A stretch of DNA of 64,000 nt from Rhodosorus marinus (GCA_029953675.1 JAMWBK010000013.1:248001-312000), one strand, 5' to 3'. Shown: positions 44,579 to 57,644, counted from the stretch's first letter. The notes: generated by a model from the letters alone, not told the origin. Numbers and translations: made by a program.

Positions 44579-45584
44579 CTACTGACTATGGTAGGCGGTA
44601 TCCAGCATCCCCACCATGACGTGCTTTTCTACGCTCACGTTCGCAGCAGTCAGGAACGAAGCAGCGACCATGTCCATCTCCGCGTCGTCCCGATACGCCA
44701 CTCGCACAATCCCTGCCTGACGGATCTTCTTCGAGCACGAAAGGCACGGAAAGTGCTTCACGTAGATCGTCGCCCCCAAACACCGCCCCCGACCAGCCTC
44801 TAGTATGGCACTCTCTTCAGCGCACAGACAGATGCACTGGTCCAACGGATCAGCAGAGGATGGCTCTGCCCCGCACTTGGTACAACCGCCTTCGATGCAG
44901 TTCAAAAATCTGCCCGAAGACAAGCACAGGATCCTCCAAAATCAATAATGATTGACTACATTGACTGATTAAAGTAATAAATACAGACAGGCTGTCCTAT
45001 ACAAGATCAGCTCACCTGCTCGGGGTGCCGGAGTAGCCCGTAGAAACGATGCGAGTATCCCTAACTATCACAGTCGCTGATTTTTTCCGCATACAGTTAG
45101 TTCGTTTTGATAGAAGCTCTGCGATCGCGAGGAAGTAGGAATCCCAGCTTGGACGAAGGTGCCCCACGTCGCCGATCTGCAGGGACTTGGTTTGTGCCCT
45201 GAGCTGCTCGAGGGTGCCGGAGTTGAGGATCTGAACGCTGGTGGAGGTCATGAACTCCGCGAGACCTCGATCACCGTACAATTCTGCGTCGCTCTCTTGC
45301 TGAAAGAGTTCTAGATCATCTCTCTCGCTCCTCCTAAACCGGTCCAGCAATGGCGAGTCAACCGCCACGACCAGGCAGTATGGTCTCTTTGACAGCCGGG
45401 TTGCATCCTCCTTGCTTATCTTCCTAATGACTAGTCGGGTTCCCTTATGCCATCCTCTCTCTATCCCCTGGGCTTTCTCCAAGTCTTCAAACGACTCAAA
45501 AGACTCAAACCATTCTTGCTGAGCCAAGTATCTAGCTACCTCACCCTTCCCCGCCCATCTAGGGCCAATCAATCCGACAATCAT
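44579..45584 (-). CDS. dCMP-deaminase-like protein with CAE in place of HAE
   Basis: Exons 45584-45016 and 44909-44579 give 299 aa. The N-terminal domain (residues 1 to about 125) resembles a dephospho-CoA/nucleotide kinase fold with a P-loop variant, GPRWAGKGEVARYL, as in yeast DCD1-type deaminases. The deaminase domain has HLRPSWDSYF, RTNCMRKKSATVIV, RIVSTGYSGTPSR, NCIEGGCTKC, then CLCAEESAI and PCLSCSKK. The canonical zinc motif HAE reads CAE, the version usual in cytidine deaminases. The GYNGTP loop of the paralogue reads GYSGTP. The middle of the protein differs strongly from the copy at 1-1251. It may still bind zinc through three Cys, or have a changed substrate. Its 3' end faces that of the SRRM1-like gene, 188 nt away. 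Confidence 0.85.
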
Positions 45585-46303
45585 TCCGTCGAAAGTTATC
45601 CAGAGCTGGCAGTACGCTGAGTATCATGAGATGAAACTATTCAGCCTACTCAGGTAAGAAGCATCATCCCCTTCACGAACAGGTTCTCTCCACCCGTTTG
45701 TTATTCAGTTACACAGCTCCACCAGAAATCCCCATCGAGCTCTTGGTCAAGACGAACTCTACAAAATTGGTAGACCTGAGATCTTAAAAGGCGCCCTCGT
45801 TGCTCACCAAGATCAGAAACGGGTTTGTCTTGTGCCTGTTAAGACTACCCAATACAGAGCGGTTCCGCCATATCAGGATCATCTCCACATTCATATGATC
45901 CGAGTCTAGGAGGTGGTGAGGGTGCGTCCGAAAAGGATGGGTGCAATGATGTGCGCTGACCTTAATATGATGGCTACTGTATGCTGTTACTTTTCAAGCA
46001 TGCTCTTGATCTACCGGATGGGGTCGGGACACCGCAGTTGAACTTGAGCCTTGCTATTAGTTAGACGACCTTGATGAAAATTTTCTTTGATTGTTTCTTT
46101 CACTGAAAAAAACACCTACACAAGACATTAGTTTCTGTAGCATTTCTTCTCTACATACACGAGCGTACTACTCTCGACAATTAGCAAAGTCGGGGTAACC
46201 GAGCTCCAGTCTTCCCATACAGGGTTGTTGGGGTTTCAGGAGCAACGAAAGTCAGCTACGTGGTTGCTCTCCCTGCTTTCAACAACTCTGCGATTGGGGC
46301 TTT
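45585..46303. other. Intergenic spacer
   Basis: It separates the start of the deaminase gene from the 3' end of the MOS1-like gene. No feature is recognised. Confidence 0.4.
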
Positions 46304-49300
46304 TCACGCCTCGGTGGACTGAGTCGGCTGCGTGGAAGCCTCCTTTCCAACGTCATCTGATCTATCCTTCGGCACGTAGACTGCTTTGAGTCCTCCACTA
46401 GCCCTCCCACCTGGGGTACGCTTCTTACCGTTTGGTCTGAACCCCTTCTTATGACCCGGCACCGGCTTTGCCCCTTCTATTTCCTTTCCGTTCGTCTGCA
46501 CAGTTGGGGTTGACGGATCGTTCTTATCACTTTGAGAGTCCTTCTTTTTCACCTCCCACGACAAGTTTTTCGACTTGTGACGAGAGATGCTTGTGTCATC
46601 CGATTCAGGGGCAAGGGCGTTCTTCCCACTCTTCTCAGCTCTCGAGTCCGCCTTGGGTGAGCTAAGCGCTTCTGAAGTCCCGGGACTTCCTACCTTGGTA
46701 GAGGGTACTTTCTCAACCCATACTTGATCACCAGTCACCCCCTTCGCCTCACCCTTTACCACTTTTCCAGATGATCTCGACGATGGTTTTCGGGGTTTGG
46801 CCACTTCGTGTTGGGCGTTCTGAACACTTTCCGTGCCTCTCTCAATCCCAACTGCATTGTCCGGGCTTCCTTCCGGGTTGCCTGATTTCGATTGTTTCCT
46901 GTCTGAGTAAGGCTTTCGGCGAGAACTGGGCTTCTTGCGGTTGAGGTCCCGCTTCGGCGAGCTGCGTGAGACTCCCTCCTGAGGCTCTTTATCCGCGCCA
47001 ACCTTCGCCGGCTCAGCATCAGACCCCCACAATGGGTTCCAAGAGTCTTCAACGGACGGCTTCCAATCGGCTACTTGAGCGTTCTTCGAATCGGATGAGT
47101 GCCCCTCAGGTGAAGACCGAGGTGCAGATGTTGTCGCCGATTCGGATTTCTTCACGTTCTTCCGCAACTTTTGCGCTTTCCCCACTTTCGGGGATCGCGC
47201 CGTGTCTTTGGTAACCTGCTCTCCTCCGCGTGCAGCGGGCAAGTCCTGTCCTTTTCGATCGTCCGAAGATTCCGGAAGTACTGGAGTAGATTCTCCGCTG
47301 CCCGACTCGCTGACTTTCTTTCCCTTGAGGCTCATCCTAGCTCGGCCTCTCGTCGCCAGGGTAGATGCTGGTTTTTCAGCTTTCCGGTCCTTCGGGTGGT
47401 GCTTCCTGGCGGGCGCGTCAAGCTTAGACGGAGCATCGACCTGGTTGGAATCTCCAGCCTCGGCCTCCAGGGGCTTTGGTGGACCCGCCTCGGATACGGT
47501 TGGATCGCCCCCCGCAGCGGCGTTAACCTTGCCCCGCTTATTCTGGTTCCGAACCTTCTTCAAATTTGGTTTTTTCCCACCACGCGGTAACGTTTCGCGC
47601 TCCTTAGACGGGCGAGCGCTAGCCTTCTGCTGTGCTGCCTTTGTTGCGCCTGCTGAGTCCTTCGACCCGACACCGGGTACTCTATCAGAACTTGCTTTCG
47701 ACTCTTCCGCTCCGTGTGAGGATGCAGGTCTCGAATCCATATGCACCGGTTTCGGTTGCTCAGCCTCAAAATTTGGGCTTTCCACAGGCTTTATCTGCCA
47801 AGCAGTTTTCGGTGCGGAGGTGACTATGGATTGAAAGAATTCGACAAAGATGGTCAGCAAAAAGTTAATCCTGATCATTTGATAACGGCGTTACGATTGA
47901 CTCACCTCTAGCCGACTGGTTGTCATCCTCGCGGTTCGAATACGCTTCCGTAGTACCCGCGGGCTGGTCTTCATCATGTTTCCGCGTAGTTCGCTCCGAA
48001 ATTGGAGATTCACTCGCCTCTGGCCGAATTCCTTGAACAGAGTCCACATAGCTCCGGGGTCTCTGCCCATTTCGTGCAACAGAGTGGTATGATGCCCCGG
48101 GCTTCGAAGCGGCTGCTGCCTCCACGTTCGTTGAATGCGGCGGTGCCGTAGTACCAGGCTGTTTCATTTGCCAGACTTTCTCTTCCGTAGCCGTAGGCAC
48201 CTTCTCACCTCCTTCAACTTGGCGAGGCTCAACAGGTTTAGCAACTCTACCGGAGCTGGTATCTCCAATCCTGGAATCCCTGGGCTTTCGTCCTCTATCC
48301 TGATATCTCTCTACCGGACTTCGCTGATGACGGTCTTTTCTTCCGACCTGCTGTGACTGCGAATGGTCGAACTTCTTTCTCTCAGGTCGGCGAGCTTTCA
48401 CCTCTTTCCAACCATCGCTCCCTGCGTCGTCATCAACTCCTTCATGTGCATCGGCAGTTTCACCCGCGCTTTTTGATTTCTCAACGACCCCATAGCGATC
48501 TGCTTTGCAGCTCCGCCGCTCATCGTAATTCGACTTGGAGGTGACGGGTGCCTTCTTCACCTTCTGCCACCCGCCAGAATCCTCGTTCACCTTTGGGCCG
48601 CGTCCAGCCTCAACTCTCGAGTCCTCCATTTCCCTATTCTGAGGGTGGTCTCCACGCGGAGTAACAACCTTTATAAGCTTGATTCGTTTCGAAAGCTTGG
48701 CTCGTTGGACCTTCTTCCTCCCCGTCACCGAGGATCCTGCGCTGTCCTCAGAGTTCAGCACCATGTGGACAACACCCTCGGTCTGTTCCTCCTTGTGAGC
48801 CGATCGATCTCTGTTCTTTTGGACTCCGCTTTTATGCGCACCTTCATGGACTCCAGCACGTCCCCGTTTCACGGTTGGACTCTGAGGGGGGTCCATCGCA
48901 GGTACTACTTCGACGTTCCTCTCACTCTTTCTATGAGATTTTGGAGAACTCGCAGCATTAACGGCACCACCCTTCGGGCGATCGCTTCTCCGCGAGCTCT
49001 GCAGTTTCGGGCTATCGCTGGATGGTTTGGTCTCCGTGCTGGAGGGTGCGGAACCCTCACCATGATCCGTTGCAGGCGAAGACGAGCTCTGATGCCAGAC
49101 CGCTTCGTGTTCGTCCACATCAACCTTTTCTGGCGCTTCTTCCGGACTGCCCACCAGGTGCTTCTGACTAGCCTCATCCGGCGTAGCCGCTAAACCCGTT
49201 GATTCTGTACCCTTCGGCGGTCGCGTTAATATCGACTTCACCATTGCAGAGCTATCCAATTGGGATGTTGGCACACTAGAGCTGTCGAATTCTGACCGGT

Positions 49301-50858
49301 GAGCGGGGCTCGACCCTGCATTCTCAGGCTGCGAGCTGTCATCCACGAACTCATTGGAAGAGGTTTCGACAGCAGACCTTTCCAGCCTTCCCTCTACACT
49401 CGGGTCACCTCGACCAGAAGTCCTGGCGTCAGCACCTGATTTCACATGCTCAGCAGCATTGTCCTCCAGAACTTTCGGTTGCTGCGAGCTCCGCTCAAAT
49501 ATTCTCTGCTCGAGCTCCTTCAGTTTCGCCATGGACCGCTCTTTCTGTACACGAACCCTCTCCTCTTCTTCCCTCCTACGTTCCTCAGCCTTCTGTCGTA
49601 GTATTTCCCGTTGACCATCCGCCAGCCCATGGCCCTGAGGAGTAGCCGGTTTGTTCACCACGGCAGATTCCGGTGCAGGCTCGCCCGCGGATTCTGCGTC
49701 CACAGTGGACGCCTGAGCTTCGGCAGGCTCCTCCCCACCAGTTGGCTTGGCCTGGGGAACCGCCACGGACGATTTCTTCGCTGACACGAACCGAAGTCCT
49801 TTTCCTTCGTTGCTGGCCCCAGGCTGAGCCCCTTTAGCATCCTGTGCGAATTCAAGATGAGCCGCACTCTCAGCTTCTACCTCCGCCTCCTTCGCGACAT
49901 CTGTGGCAGCCTCCTTTTCCGCCCCTTCTGAAGCCCTTGTGGTAACAAACTCGAGTTCCAAGGGCATGGAGAAGTTCATCGTTTCCTCAGGATCCTCGGC
50001 CCAATCGGACAGCTCGCCAGCTGCCTCTCGTGTTGTCCTGACGACTGTCGGTGACGATTCCATCTTTGCCGCGCTCGCTGACGATGACAAGGGTTTCGCA
50101 CCCAGGGAAGGAAACGATGGATCGCCCTGGCCCTGTGGGGCATCCCCTACGGACTGAACAGGTCCCACGGAGGGCTTCCCCGTTGTTGGTGTCGATATCC
50201 CGCTCTCGACATTGTTGGAAAGGGCAGGTATGCCCTTCCCACCCCAGGCAGGAGCTGGACTTGACGCATCTAACAGACGTGCACAAACCGGGGAAGAGCT
50301 TAAGCAATTCATCCATACGACTATTTCCATGAAACGGGGCCAAGGGCAGCATGCTCACCTTTCACAGTTGGAGAACTCGTGCTAGTCACCCCTGTCCGTC
50401 CACTGGCTCTGTCAAGCGAAGGCTTTGCGGACAGATTTGAAGGCGGAGACTGCGCAATTGCAGACCCGCCGAATCCCATCGGTCTGGAACCCCATGTCCC
50501 GGTGGACGCGCTTCCAATACTACCGGTCGTCTCCCTTTTTATGCTCGGTAGGTTCACAGGCAGTGGCGCGGCGGGGTTAGCACGTGCTCCACTGCTCCTT
50601 CCGAGCATTTGCATACCTCCTCCTCCAGTTCCATATCCTGCGACGTGTAAAAACCGGTTGCAACCGTTAGAAAACACAACCGGGGTTCTCCCACCACAAC
50701 CGATGCAGAGTTCTTCGATAATACTCACCTCTCTGAGGAACATTCGGAGACACATGGGAAGCCTTCGGCAGCAGAGCATTTGCGTTGAATGACTGAAACT
50801 TTGTTTTTGGGGTTCCTGACGAATCGGACGCATTTGATCCATACCCGTTCTTCTTCAT
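46304..50858 (-). CDS. MOS1/BAT2 N-terminal-domain protein (large, disordered)
   Basis: Exons 50858-50729, 50637-50359, 50269-47906 and 47823-46304 join in phase to 1430 aa. Residues about 45-95 (GYGTGGGGMQMLGR, PVNLPSIKRE, TGTWGS) match the BAT2/PRRC2 N-terminal pattern as seen in plant MODIFIER OF SNC1 (GGMxxLGK...NLPSxxxE...GTxxWGS). DWAEDPEETMNFSM and a charged coiled coil (LRQKAEERRREEEERVRVQK) also occur in that order in MOS1. The rest is low-complexity: Ser, Lys, Glu and Pro rich, with many KxxK and RSPK-like motifs, and a C-terminus with KKRTPGGRASGG. BAT2/MOS1 proteins are nuclear and affect RNA processing and gene expression. Exon 3 (2.4 kb) and exon 4 (1.5 kb) are unusually long for this window. 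Confidence 0.7.
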
Positions 50859-53800
50859 ACACTTAACTCTCTAGAAACGCCAGCAAAAATTTGCTTTTTA
50901 TATATATAGACGAAGTTCCAACACCTTTCGCTAAACTACGCTCTGCAACATAAAAAAAAATCCACAAAGAAGAGGCTAAAGCATGAGCACAAGCAGAGTC
51001 GACGACCGGTAGAAGCCTTATCAAACCTCCACCACAACTCACCTTTCTGAACTATCCTTTCGTACTGGGTTCAAGACAAGACACAAAATACGTTCAGGTG
51101 TCTTCTTCACCGGATCCACTCGACACCAAACAAACAAACAAACAAACCAACTAAGACAAAATGTACGCACTCCACCCCCCCCCCACCCCACCCCCTGCGC
51201 ACTTTACCGAGGTCTATTAACACACATATATATTCCTATTCCTGATTCTTAAGATCTTTTTTGACCTTGCAGTTCTTATCAAGAAACCCCCTTTGTTCTC
51301 CCTACTCTATGATATACTCAACCAACCCCCCAACCCCCCCACCCCACCCCCACCCCACCCCACCCGCTCTCCAACATTGCTCTGGACAACAGTTACCTTC
51401 TACGCCACACCGGCTTTATCCCCCCCACAAAGCTCACATCTCAAGAGACAGAAAACAAACTCTCCTCCCCAAATGACATCTAATCGTCACCCCCTGGATT
51501 TCACGAGGCGTTCTTTTTCTTCCTCTCACCCCCCCTTCATAAATCGTACGAACTGATTCATCTTCACATATTAAGGAATAAATTAAACCCATTTGAAACG
51601 TATCCTGAATTCCAACGTGATTCTTGTTTCCTTTTTTCTACATCATCGTCAAAATTTCAAACACAAGATTACATTTCTTTGTGCTGAAAAAGGATCCTTA
51701 ATTCTATACGGGGGGGGGAGATAGGGATATTTCGGTCTTACCCCATTTTTAGTTAACTCTAAAATTGTGTTTGTTTGAATAACTTTAAATATTCGGGATA
51801 TTCAAATAATTGACCAAATTTTGCCTCCCCCTTGTCAGATTTCTATTGAACGTAGAGGGGGGTTTTAGATATTTTGCTTTGGAGTGGTCCGTTTGGACGT
51901 GTCTGAAGTGATTTAGGCACACTAATTTTGTATAGATTAGTGTAGACATTTTTTTTGGTAAAATCACCGTTGATGTGGGTAGGATAGAGTTCTTAATTTG
52001 GCCTTTAAAGGGCTAGAAATTGATTAATCCGCCGGCCAGTTTGTTCTTACAACATTGACGGCATGATCTGAGGTGCCGCGAAAATGTCGGTTTTAGCATG
52101 TGAAGGAGGTATTGGTCATGATTTGAACAAAACTCCTCTCAGATCTAAGATATGTAGAATTTTTGCGCCACGCCGGAAGGGTTCGGTAAAGGAGTCGCAA
52201 ACTGATAATTGTGTTTTTTTTAAAACTAAATTCAGCCTCGTGCTATGGATATGACTCGGGGAGGAGCAAAAATATTGTTTCTAGATTTGCACATGAGGTT
52301 GCGCTGCAGAACCTAGGTCAGCACTCAAAATTTCAATTATTTTTGTGAACTTTTTTTACGTACTTATTCCTCATATCAGTTCCGGATGCCGTGTCCTCGT
52401 CCTGGCGTCCAGAGTGTTCCACGGACGAGAGTTGGTTGACTGACTGGCTTAATTCAGTCCCGAGCGGGAGCGGGATCCTAGTAGACGGCGAATGGTGGAG
52501 TAGGATGAAGGCGCCGAAGAGCCTTGCAAGCTGTACATCTCGGAATACATTGACGGTGTGGCATTTCTGGCCACACCTCGAAAACTCCACCAACCTTTAA
52601 CGGACATGTGAACGAGTAGCAAGTCGACCCCACTCAAGAGTCCACTACCGGAATCTAACATCTCCGGCTTGCCCGGTAGTAGGGACCGATGGGTTTGTTC
52701 GCGTGGCGAATTAACCCATAGCAGACGGACCCACCATACTCGCTCTCTCGGGAGTCCTCAACAATACACCCGGTCCCAGGAATGTTGCCGAGCGCATTTG
52801 ATGCAGGCACATGGCCAATTTCGAACATGCTGTGTTCTTCTTCTCAGCGTCGTATTGTGCTGTGCGGGACCGTCTCCGGAGCCATGAGGCCGGCCCGTTA
52901 GACACCTAATCTACCGGGCCGCATTCACTGGAAGCTTGACCGCTCCAGATCTGTACGCCAAAAACAAAAAAACAGCTGCCGACCAGACCGCGAAGCCTCC
53001 GAAAATATATCACTTTAGGCATTGAGTTTTCGCAAGCATAGCACCTTGGACGCCTCGTCTTGAACCCTGCTGTGGTGTTGACAGATTAATTACACAACCG
53101 TATCTGGCGGTAGAGTGCAAAACGTAGACTTTGATAATCTCTCTGCGGAACTACCTCAGGATAATGCCTACTTAAGCTTTCATGCTCAGCACATGGATTC
53201 AGCTCGAAAGGAAATCAATGTGGTGTTGTTAGTTACACCGCAGCATTGGCCTCGGAACCAAAAAGGCCGTTTAAACATCCACCAATGGAAACTCGCACCG
53301 TATATTGCCCCAAAATGTGCTCTTCTCTCTTATCCAATTAACTCATCCAGAAGAAGAAGGAGCAGGATTGATTGGGTACCGACATATTCTCGCGAACCAA
53401 CGTTCTCCACATTTTAGAAGGTACAAGATACCGAAATTCTACCATCAGCAAATAAAATTATTATGTATTTAGGTAATAATAGTCAATCAGCGTCACGCTG
53501 ATTCTCGATTGGTTACGGTTTATAGATTTATCCAGTTATTAAAAGATCTTACACCGTTTGGACCAATTGAATGGCTTCTTAATGGGACACAGCATACGAA
53601 ACGTCGGGCGCTACAAACAATAAAAGAGTACAGGGGTAGAGGACGATACCCCCAGATGAGCACGAGTAAAATTGACAGTTTCGTAAACCTTATCCGGTCC
53701 TTAGTTGGACAAAAACTCAAGTATTTGACGCTGGTGGGAATCTATAGCCCTGTGAAAATACCTATTGAGGGGCAATAGTTGCTCAAAAAAGGGGGTGTGT

Positions 53801-54670
53801 ATAATGTTCCTTTTATGGCCCTTTCCGCCGTCCCAATAATCTTCAGATCTATCCAATGAAATGCTGCCATCATAGTATCCGGTTTTCTCGTTGAAAAGCC
53901 ATTCGCGCGGGTTTTCATGCTGATCTCAATCAATTTTCTTTCGATATTCGACAATCTCAAAACCTTTCAACCGAACACGCTTACCTCAGTCCCCAGAAAA
54001 TTATACAGAAAACATCCCCCGCCGTCGAGCAAAGACGTAGAAAATTGGAAACGGCGCATTTGCCAGGTTAGGTCATGAAAAAAAGAAGAAAACGCAAAGG
54101 CAAGTTTGCCCGCAAAACCGCACCTCAATATGCAAATAAAAAAAAATCCCCCTCCCCCCTTACACAAATCTTCACCCCCCCCCTCTCCACCCCAAAATCC
54201 ATAACGGTCAATATTATACCCCTTAAGAATAGCTCTGCGCAAGCTACGAATGGAAGCCTTTGTACCCCGCATGTTAAAACCGAGACATAATATAAATGAA
54301 ATATTTGAGGTGGGGTAGTTTATCAGCTTCGTATCGTATACATCGTATTGAGGGGGGGTTGAGAAGGCTTTGTCGGAAAAGAAGACGTGTGGATTAACGA
54401 CGTTTGGTGTGGAAGGAGGGGTTGTGTTCGATTCATTTGCTTTGTTGTGGGGTTTGTACGGAAAGCTATGATGGCGCGGACGATGAGGGAAGGTCGTTGT
54501 TTAGGTATATACCACTGTGGGAGGCTTTGGGGATGGTGTGGTGGCGGGTTGGGTTGGGGAGGAAGGGAAGGAAGGGAAGCGAGCGCTTTTTCGTTTGTTC
54601 TACTTGGAGAGGTAGGTGTTGAGTGTGTAAATCTTTTTATTTAAGTCGCGGTTTTTGGATAAGGCTGAGA
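50859..54670. other. 3.8-kb intergenic region with C-rich tracts
   Basis: A TATATATAAAAA element on the minus strand (50900-50912) and C-rich tracts (51172-51200, 51323-51368) form the leader side of the MOS1-like gene. The middle part holds no recognisable gene; open frames at 53115-53417 and 53509-53778 lack family motifs. A short inverted repeat (GCCCGGTAG near 52673 and CTACCGGGC near 52911) brackets about 250 bp and might be a small relic element. The last 150 bases (54500-54650) are G-rich before the next start codon. Confidence 0.5.
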
Positions 54671-55899
54671 ATGGCTGCGTTTGTGGGTAGTGGTGTGGTC
54701 ACAGTGGGGAAGAGGGGTGCTGTGGATAGGAGGGTGAGGCGCAGCACGACTGTTTCCGTGTTAGCGGAGGGTGAGGATGTGAAGAAGCTAGTGGTTCCGA
54801 ATGTCGATGTTAAGAATGGCTATCAGGTTCCCGAGCAGAAGACGGACCCGCAGCTCGGGTTTCGGTTCGGTTCGAGGAAGCTGAGGGTGTTCGGCGGCTC
54901 CAACATTGGCGAACTACATCGGGAAGTAGCTTCTTATCTTGGCAAGGAGGATAACGAGGATCCCATTGTTCTCAAGCAGTGAGTCCAGAGACAAGGAAAC
55001 TCTATCGTTTCACAATTTCTTTTGCGTTGACGCCTTTGCGTGGAATCCTCCTTCTGTGCAGATTTGCCGATGGCGAGAACTATGTCCGCATTCAGGAATC
55101 TGTACGAGGTTGTGACGTGTTTTTGGTTCAATCCACATGCAACCCTGTTAATGACAACCTTATGGAGCTCCTGCTCATGATTGATGCGAGCAGAAGAGCT
55201 CACGCCGGCCAAATTACGGCCGTAATCCCCTACTATGGATATGCCAGAGCTGACCGACTTGTCGACGGCAGCGAAGCGCTTTCCTCAAAACTGGTTGCGA
55301 ATATTATTACAAAGGCTGGAGCTGACCGAGTTATCGTCATGGATATGCATTCCGCTCAATCCTGCGGATTCTTCGATATCCCCGTGGATCACGTGTACGG
55401 TTCCGATGTACTCGTGAACTACATTAGAAAGAAGGAGTTGGACGATATTGTTATTGTATCTCCCGACGTTGGCGGCGTTGCTCGCGCGAGACAAATTGCC
55501 AAGGAGTGCAATGACGCTCCCCTGGCCATTATCGATAAGAGACGTTCTGGCCACAACGTGGCCGAGGTCATGCACGTGATCGGCGATGTAAGCGGAAAAA
55601 CTGCGGTCCTTGTGGACGACATGATTGACACCGCAGGAACTATTTGTGCCGGTGCTCAGGTCCTTCGTGATCACGGTGCTAAGTCTGTGATGGCGATGGC
55701 CACCCACGCCGTGTTCTCCGGACCTGCCGTGGAGCGACTACGTCGGCCCGGTCTCTTTGAGGAGGTCGTTGTCACCAATACGATCCCACTTCCGGAAGAG
55801 AAGCAATTCCCTCAGCTGCGAGTGATCTCGGTCGCCGAGACGTTTGGAGAGGCCATTTGGAAGGTTCACGAAGACTACTCGGTGACTTTCCGAACATAG
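54671..55899 (+). CDS. Ribose-phosphate pyrophosphokinase (PRPP synthetase), probably plastid
   Basis: Exons 54671-54978 and 55062-55899 give 381 aa. It makes PRPP from ribose 5-phosphate and ATP, feeding purine, pyrimidine, His and Trp synthesis. The domain starts KLRVFGGSNIGELHREVASYLG. FADGENYVRIQESVRGCDVFLVQ and DNLMELLLMIDASRRAHAGQITAVIPYYGYARAD follow (family signature). RVIVMDMHSAQSCGFFDIPVDHV is the ATP/metal signature, and TAVLVDDMIDTAGT the PRPP-binding loop. About 75 extra residues precede the core, rich in Val, Arg and Ser, then acidic, and resemble a transit peptide. This is a class I synthetase of normal core length, with all catalytic motifs present. Confidence 0.95.
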
Positions 55900-56265
55900 G
55901 ATTATAGTATTTGTGGACATAGTAGGTGGTACTCGCGGAGCGTGGGCTACGGGAAGAGTTGTACTAGGATGTTAGGTGTGGTTCATTCATAATAACAGTT
56001 AGATCTGTAAAAAGAACAAATTTCAAGGTTCAACTTGAATCAGCATGTCAGCCGAGACTCGCATATCACCACACAAACACACAAAGACTCATCGGTAGAA
56101 GCCGGGAAGGCGGGCGGACCGTCCGGGTTGGCCTCCATCGAACCAGTTCCAATCTGCAGATCGAGATCCGGAGATGGGGTGGGCATAAGGAACGCTTGGC
56201 TCCGGTGAGTAGGGCAAGAGCCAGATGAGCGGTAGACTGGCAGGCTAGATCCCACCTTCTTCAGA
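55900..56265. other. Short spacer
   Basis: About 370 bp between PRPP synthetase and coproporphyrinogen oxidase. Nothing specific is seen apart from a G/A-rich part near 56095-56130. Confidence 0.35.
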
Positions 56266-57644
56266 ATGATGGGATTTGTGGCTTCTGGGCATTACCACGT
56301 GCACCGTGGTGGAAAGCACAGGTCGATATGTGAACTGAACCGTTGGTCACGGGAAGTGGTGGTGCAGTGCAGTGCGAATGAATTTCGAGAGCGCTTTGAG
56401 AGCCAGATACGATCCTTGCAGGACGAGGTTTGCTCTGAGGTGGTAAGCTGGTAGAAGACCTTTGCATCTGAAGCCAACTGAGTTTTGACTGTTGAATTTG
56501 AATCGTTGGACCTGTTGGGGACCCACAGGTGAAACTCGATGGTGGCGCTGAGTTCCATGAGGACGTGTGGGCGAAAGAAAACGGACAAGGCGGTGGAAGA
56601 TCACGAGTTATTGAGGATGGAAATATGTTCGAGAAGGCAGCGGTGAACTTGTCCATTGTCAATGGGGACATCAGCCCTGAGCGGGCCGCCGCTATGGTGA
56701 GCATTGAGCTGTTATCACCAGCCTTCATGCACCCTTTCACCAGCTCACCACGGACAGCTGCATGCGATTCGATTCCCCTTCAGAGATCCCGAGGGCGTAA
56801 AGGAGTTTCTGACGGAAGCAAGTACTTTGCTGGGGCGATCTCTATCGTCTTCCACGCGCGCTCACCTCTTGTACCGACCTTGCGCGGAGACATCCGCGTT
56901 TTCCAGTCTTTTTCAGACAGCGAAACCGTAACGTGGGGAGGCGGTGGGGCTGATCTAACCCCGAGCTACTTCTTTGAAGAGGACACTGTTGAATTTCATC
57001 GGTTTTGGAAGCAAACCTGCGACCGCTACGATCCATCCTACTACGCGAAGTTTAAGAAGTGGTGTGATGAATACTTCTACATTCCTATGCGGAAGGAGCA
57101 TCGCGGGGTGGGTGGAATCTTCTTCGACGACCTCGAGTTTGAAACGGAGGCTGGCTTAAGCAGAGTTGAAGAGTTCCTCCGTACGCCCAACGCCGTTCCT
57201 ATGCACGCCCTTTCCCATCAGGATTTCAAACTGTATTCAGACATTTTCTTTTGTGGCCGCCCATGCAGATGACGTGGCTCGGGGGTGGCTCCCAAGCTAC
57301 ACAGCGATCGCAGAAAGACGAAAAGAGAGCGCCTATGGCGAGAAAGAGAGGGAATGGCAATTGCTCCGACGCGGAAGATACGCAGAGTTCAACCTGGTCT
57401 ATGATCGTGGAGTCCGCTTCGGGCTCCTGAGCAACGGCCGAATTGAGTCAATAATGGTGTCTGGTAAGCACCTCGCGAAACGCGTCTTTCGCTTTCAATG
57501 GCGAAGATCTCTGATTTTTTTGCTATGGAAACGTTGTGCGCAGCACCGCCCCTGGTTAGATGGAAGTACAACCATGTACCAGACCCTGGATCGAAGGAAG
57601 AAGAAATGCTTGAGATCCTGCGAACTCCGAGGGACTGGGTCTAA
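56266..57644 (+). CDS. hemF: Coproporphyrinogen III oxidase, oxygen-dependent
   Basis: Five exons (56266-56442, 56529-56696, 56784-57180, 57269-57463, 57544-57644) join in phase to 345 aa. It converts coproporphyrinogen III to protoporphyrinogen IX in haem and chlorophyll synthesis, using O2. Seen in order: [70 protein letters not shown], then [22 protein letters not shown] and [27 protein letters not shown] and [12 protein letters not shown], ending RTPRDWV. All family signatures are present, including the conserved His and Asp of the active site. In the second signature HAR replaces the more usual HPR/HPK. The N-terminus is about 40 residues longer than the core and could be a short targeting peptide. 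Confidence 0.95.

Noticed and set aside
47202-47834. 210-codon plus-strand open frame
   Set aside because: Antisense shadow of the low-complexity MOS1-like exon 4; no motif.
52673-52919. About 250-bp element bounded by a 9-bp inverted repeat
   Set aside because: The arms are short and no target-site duplication is clear; too weak to call a transposon.
53115-53778. Two plus-strand open frames of about 100 and 90 codons
   Set aside because: No motif, no matching intron phases and no codon evidence of selection.
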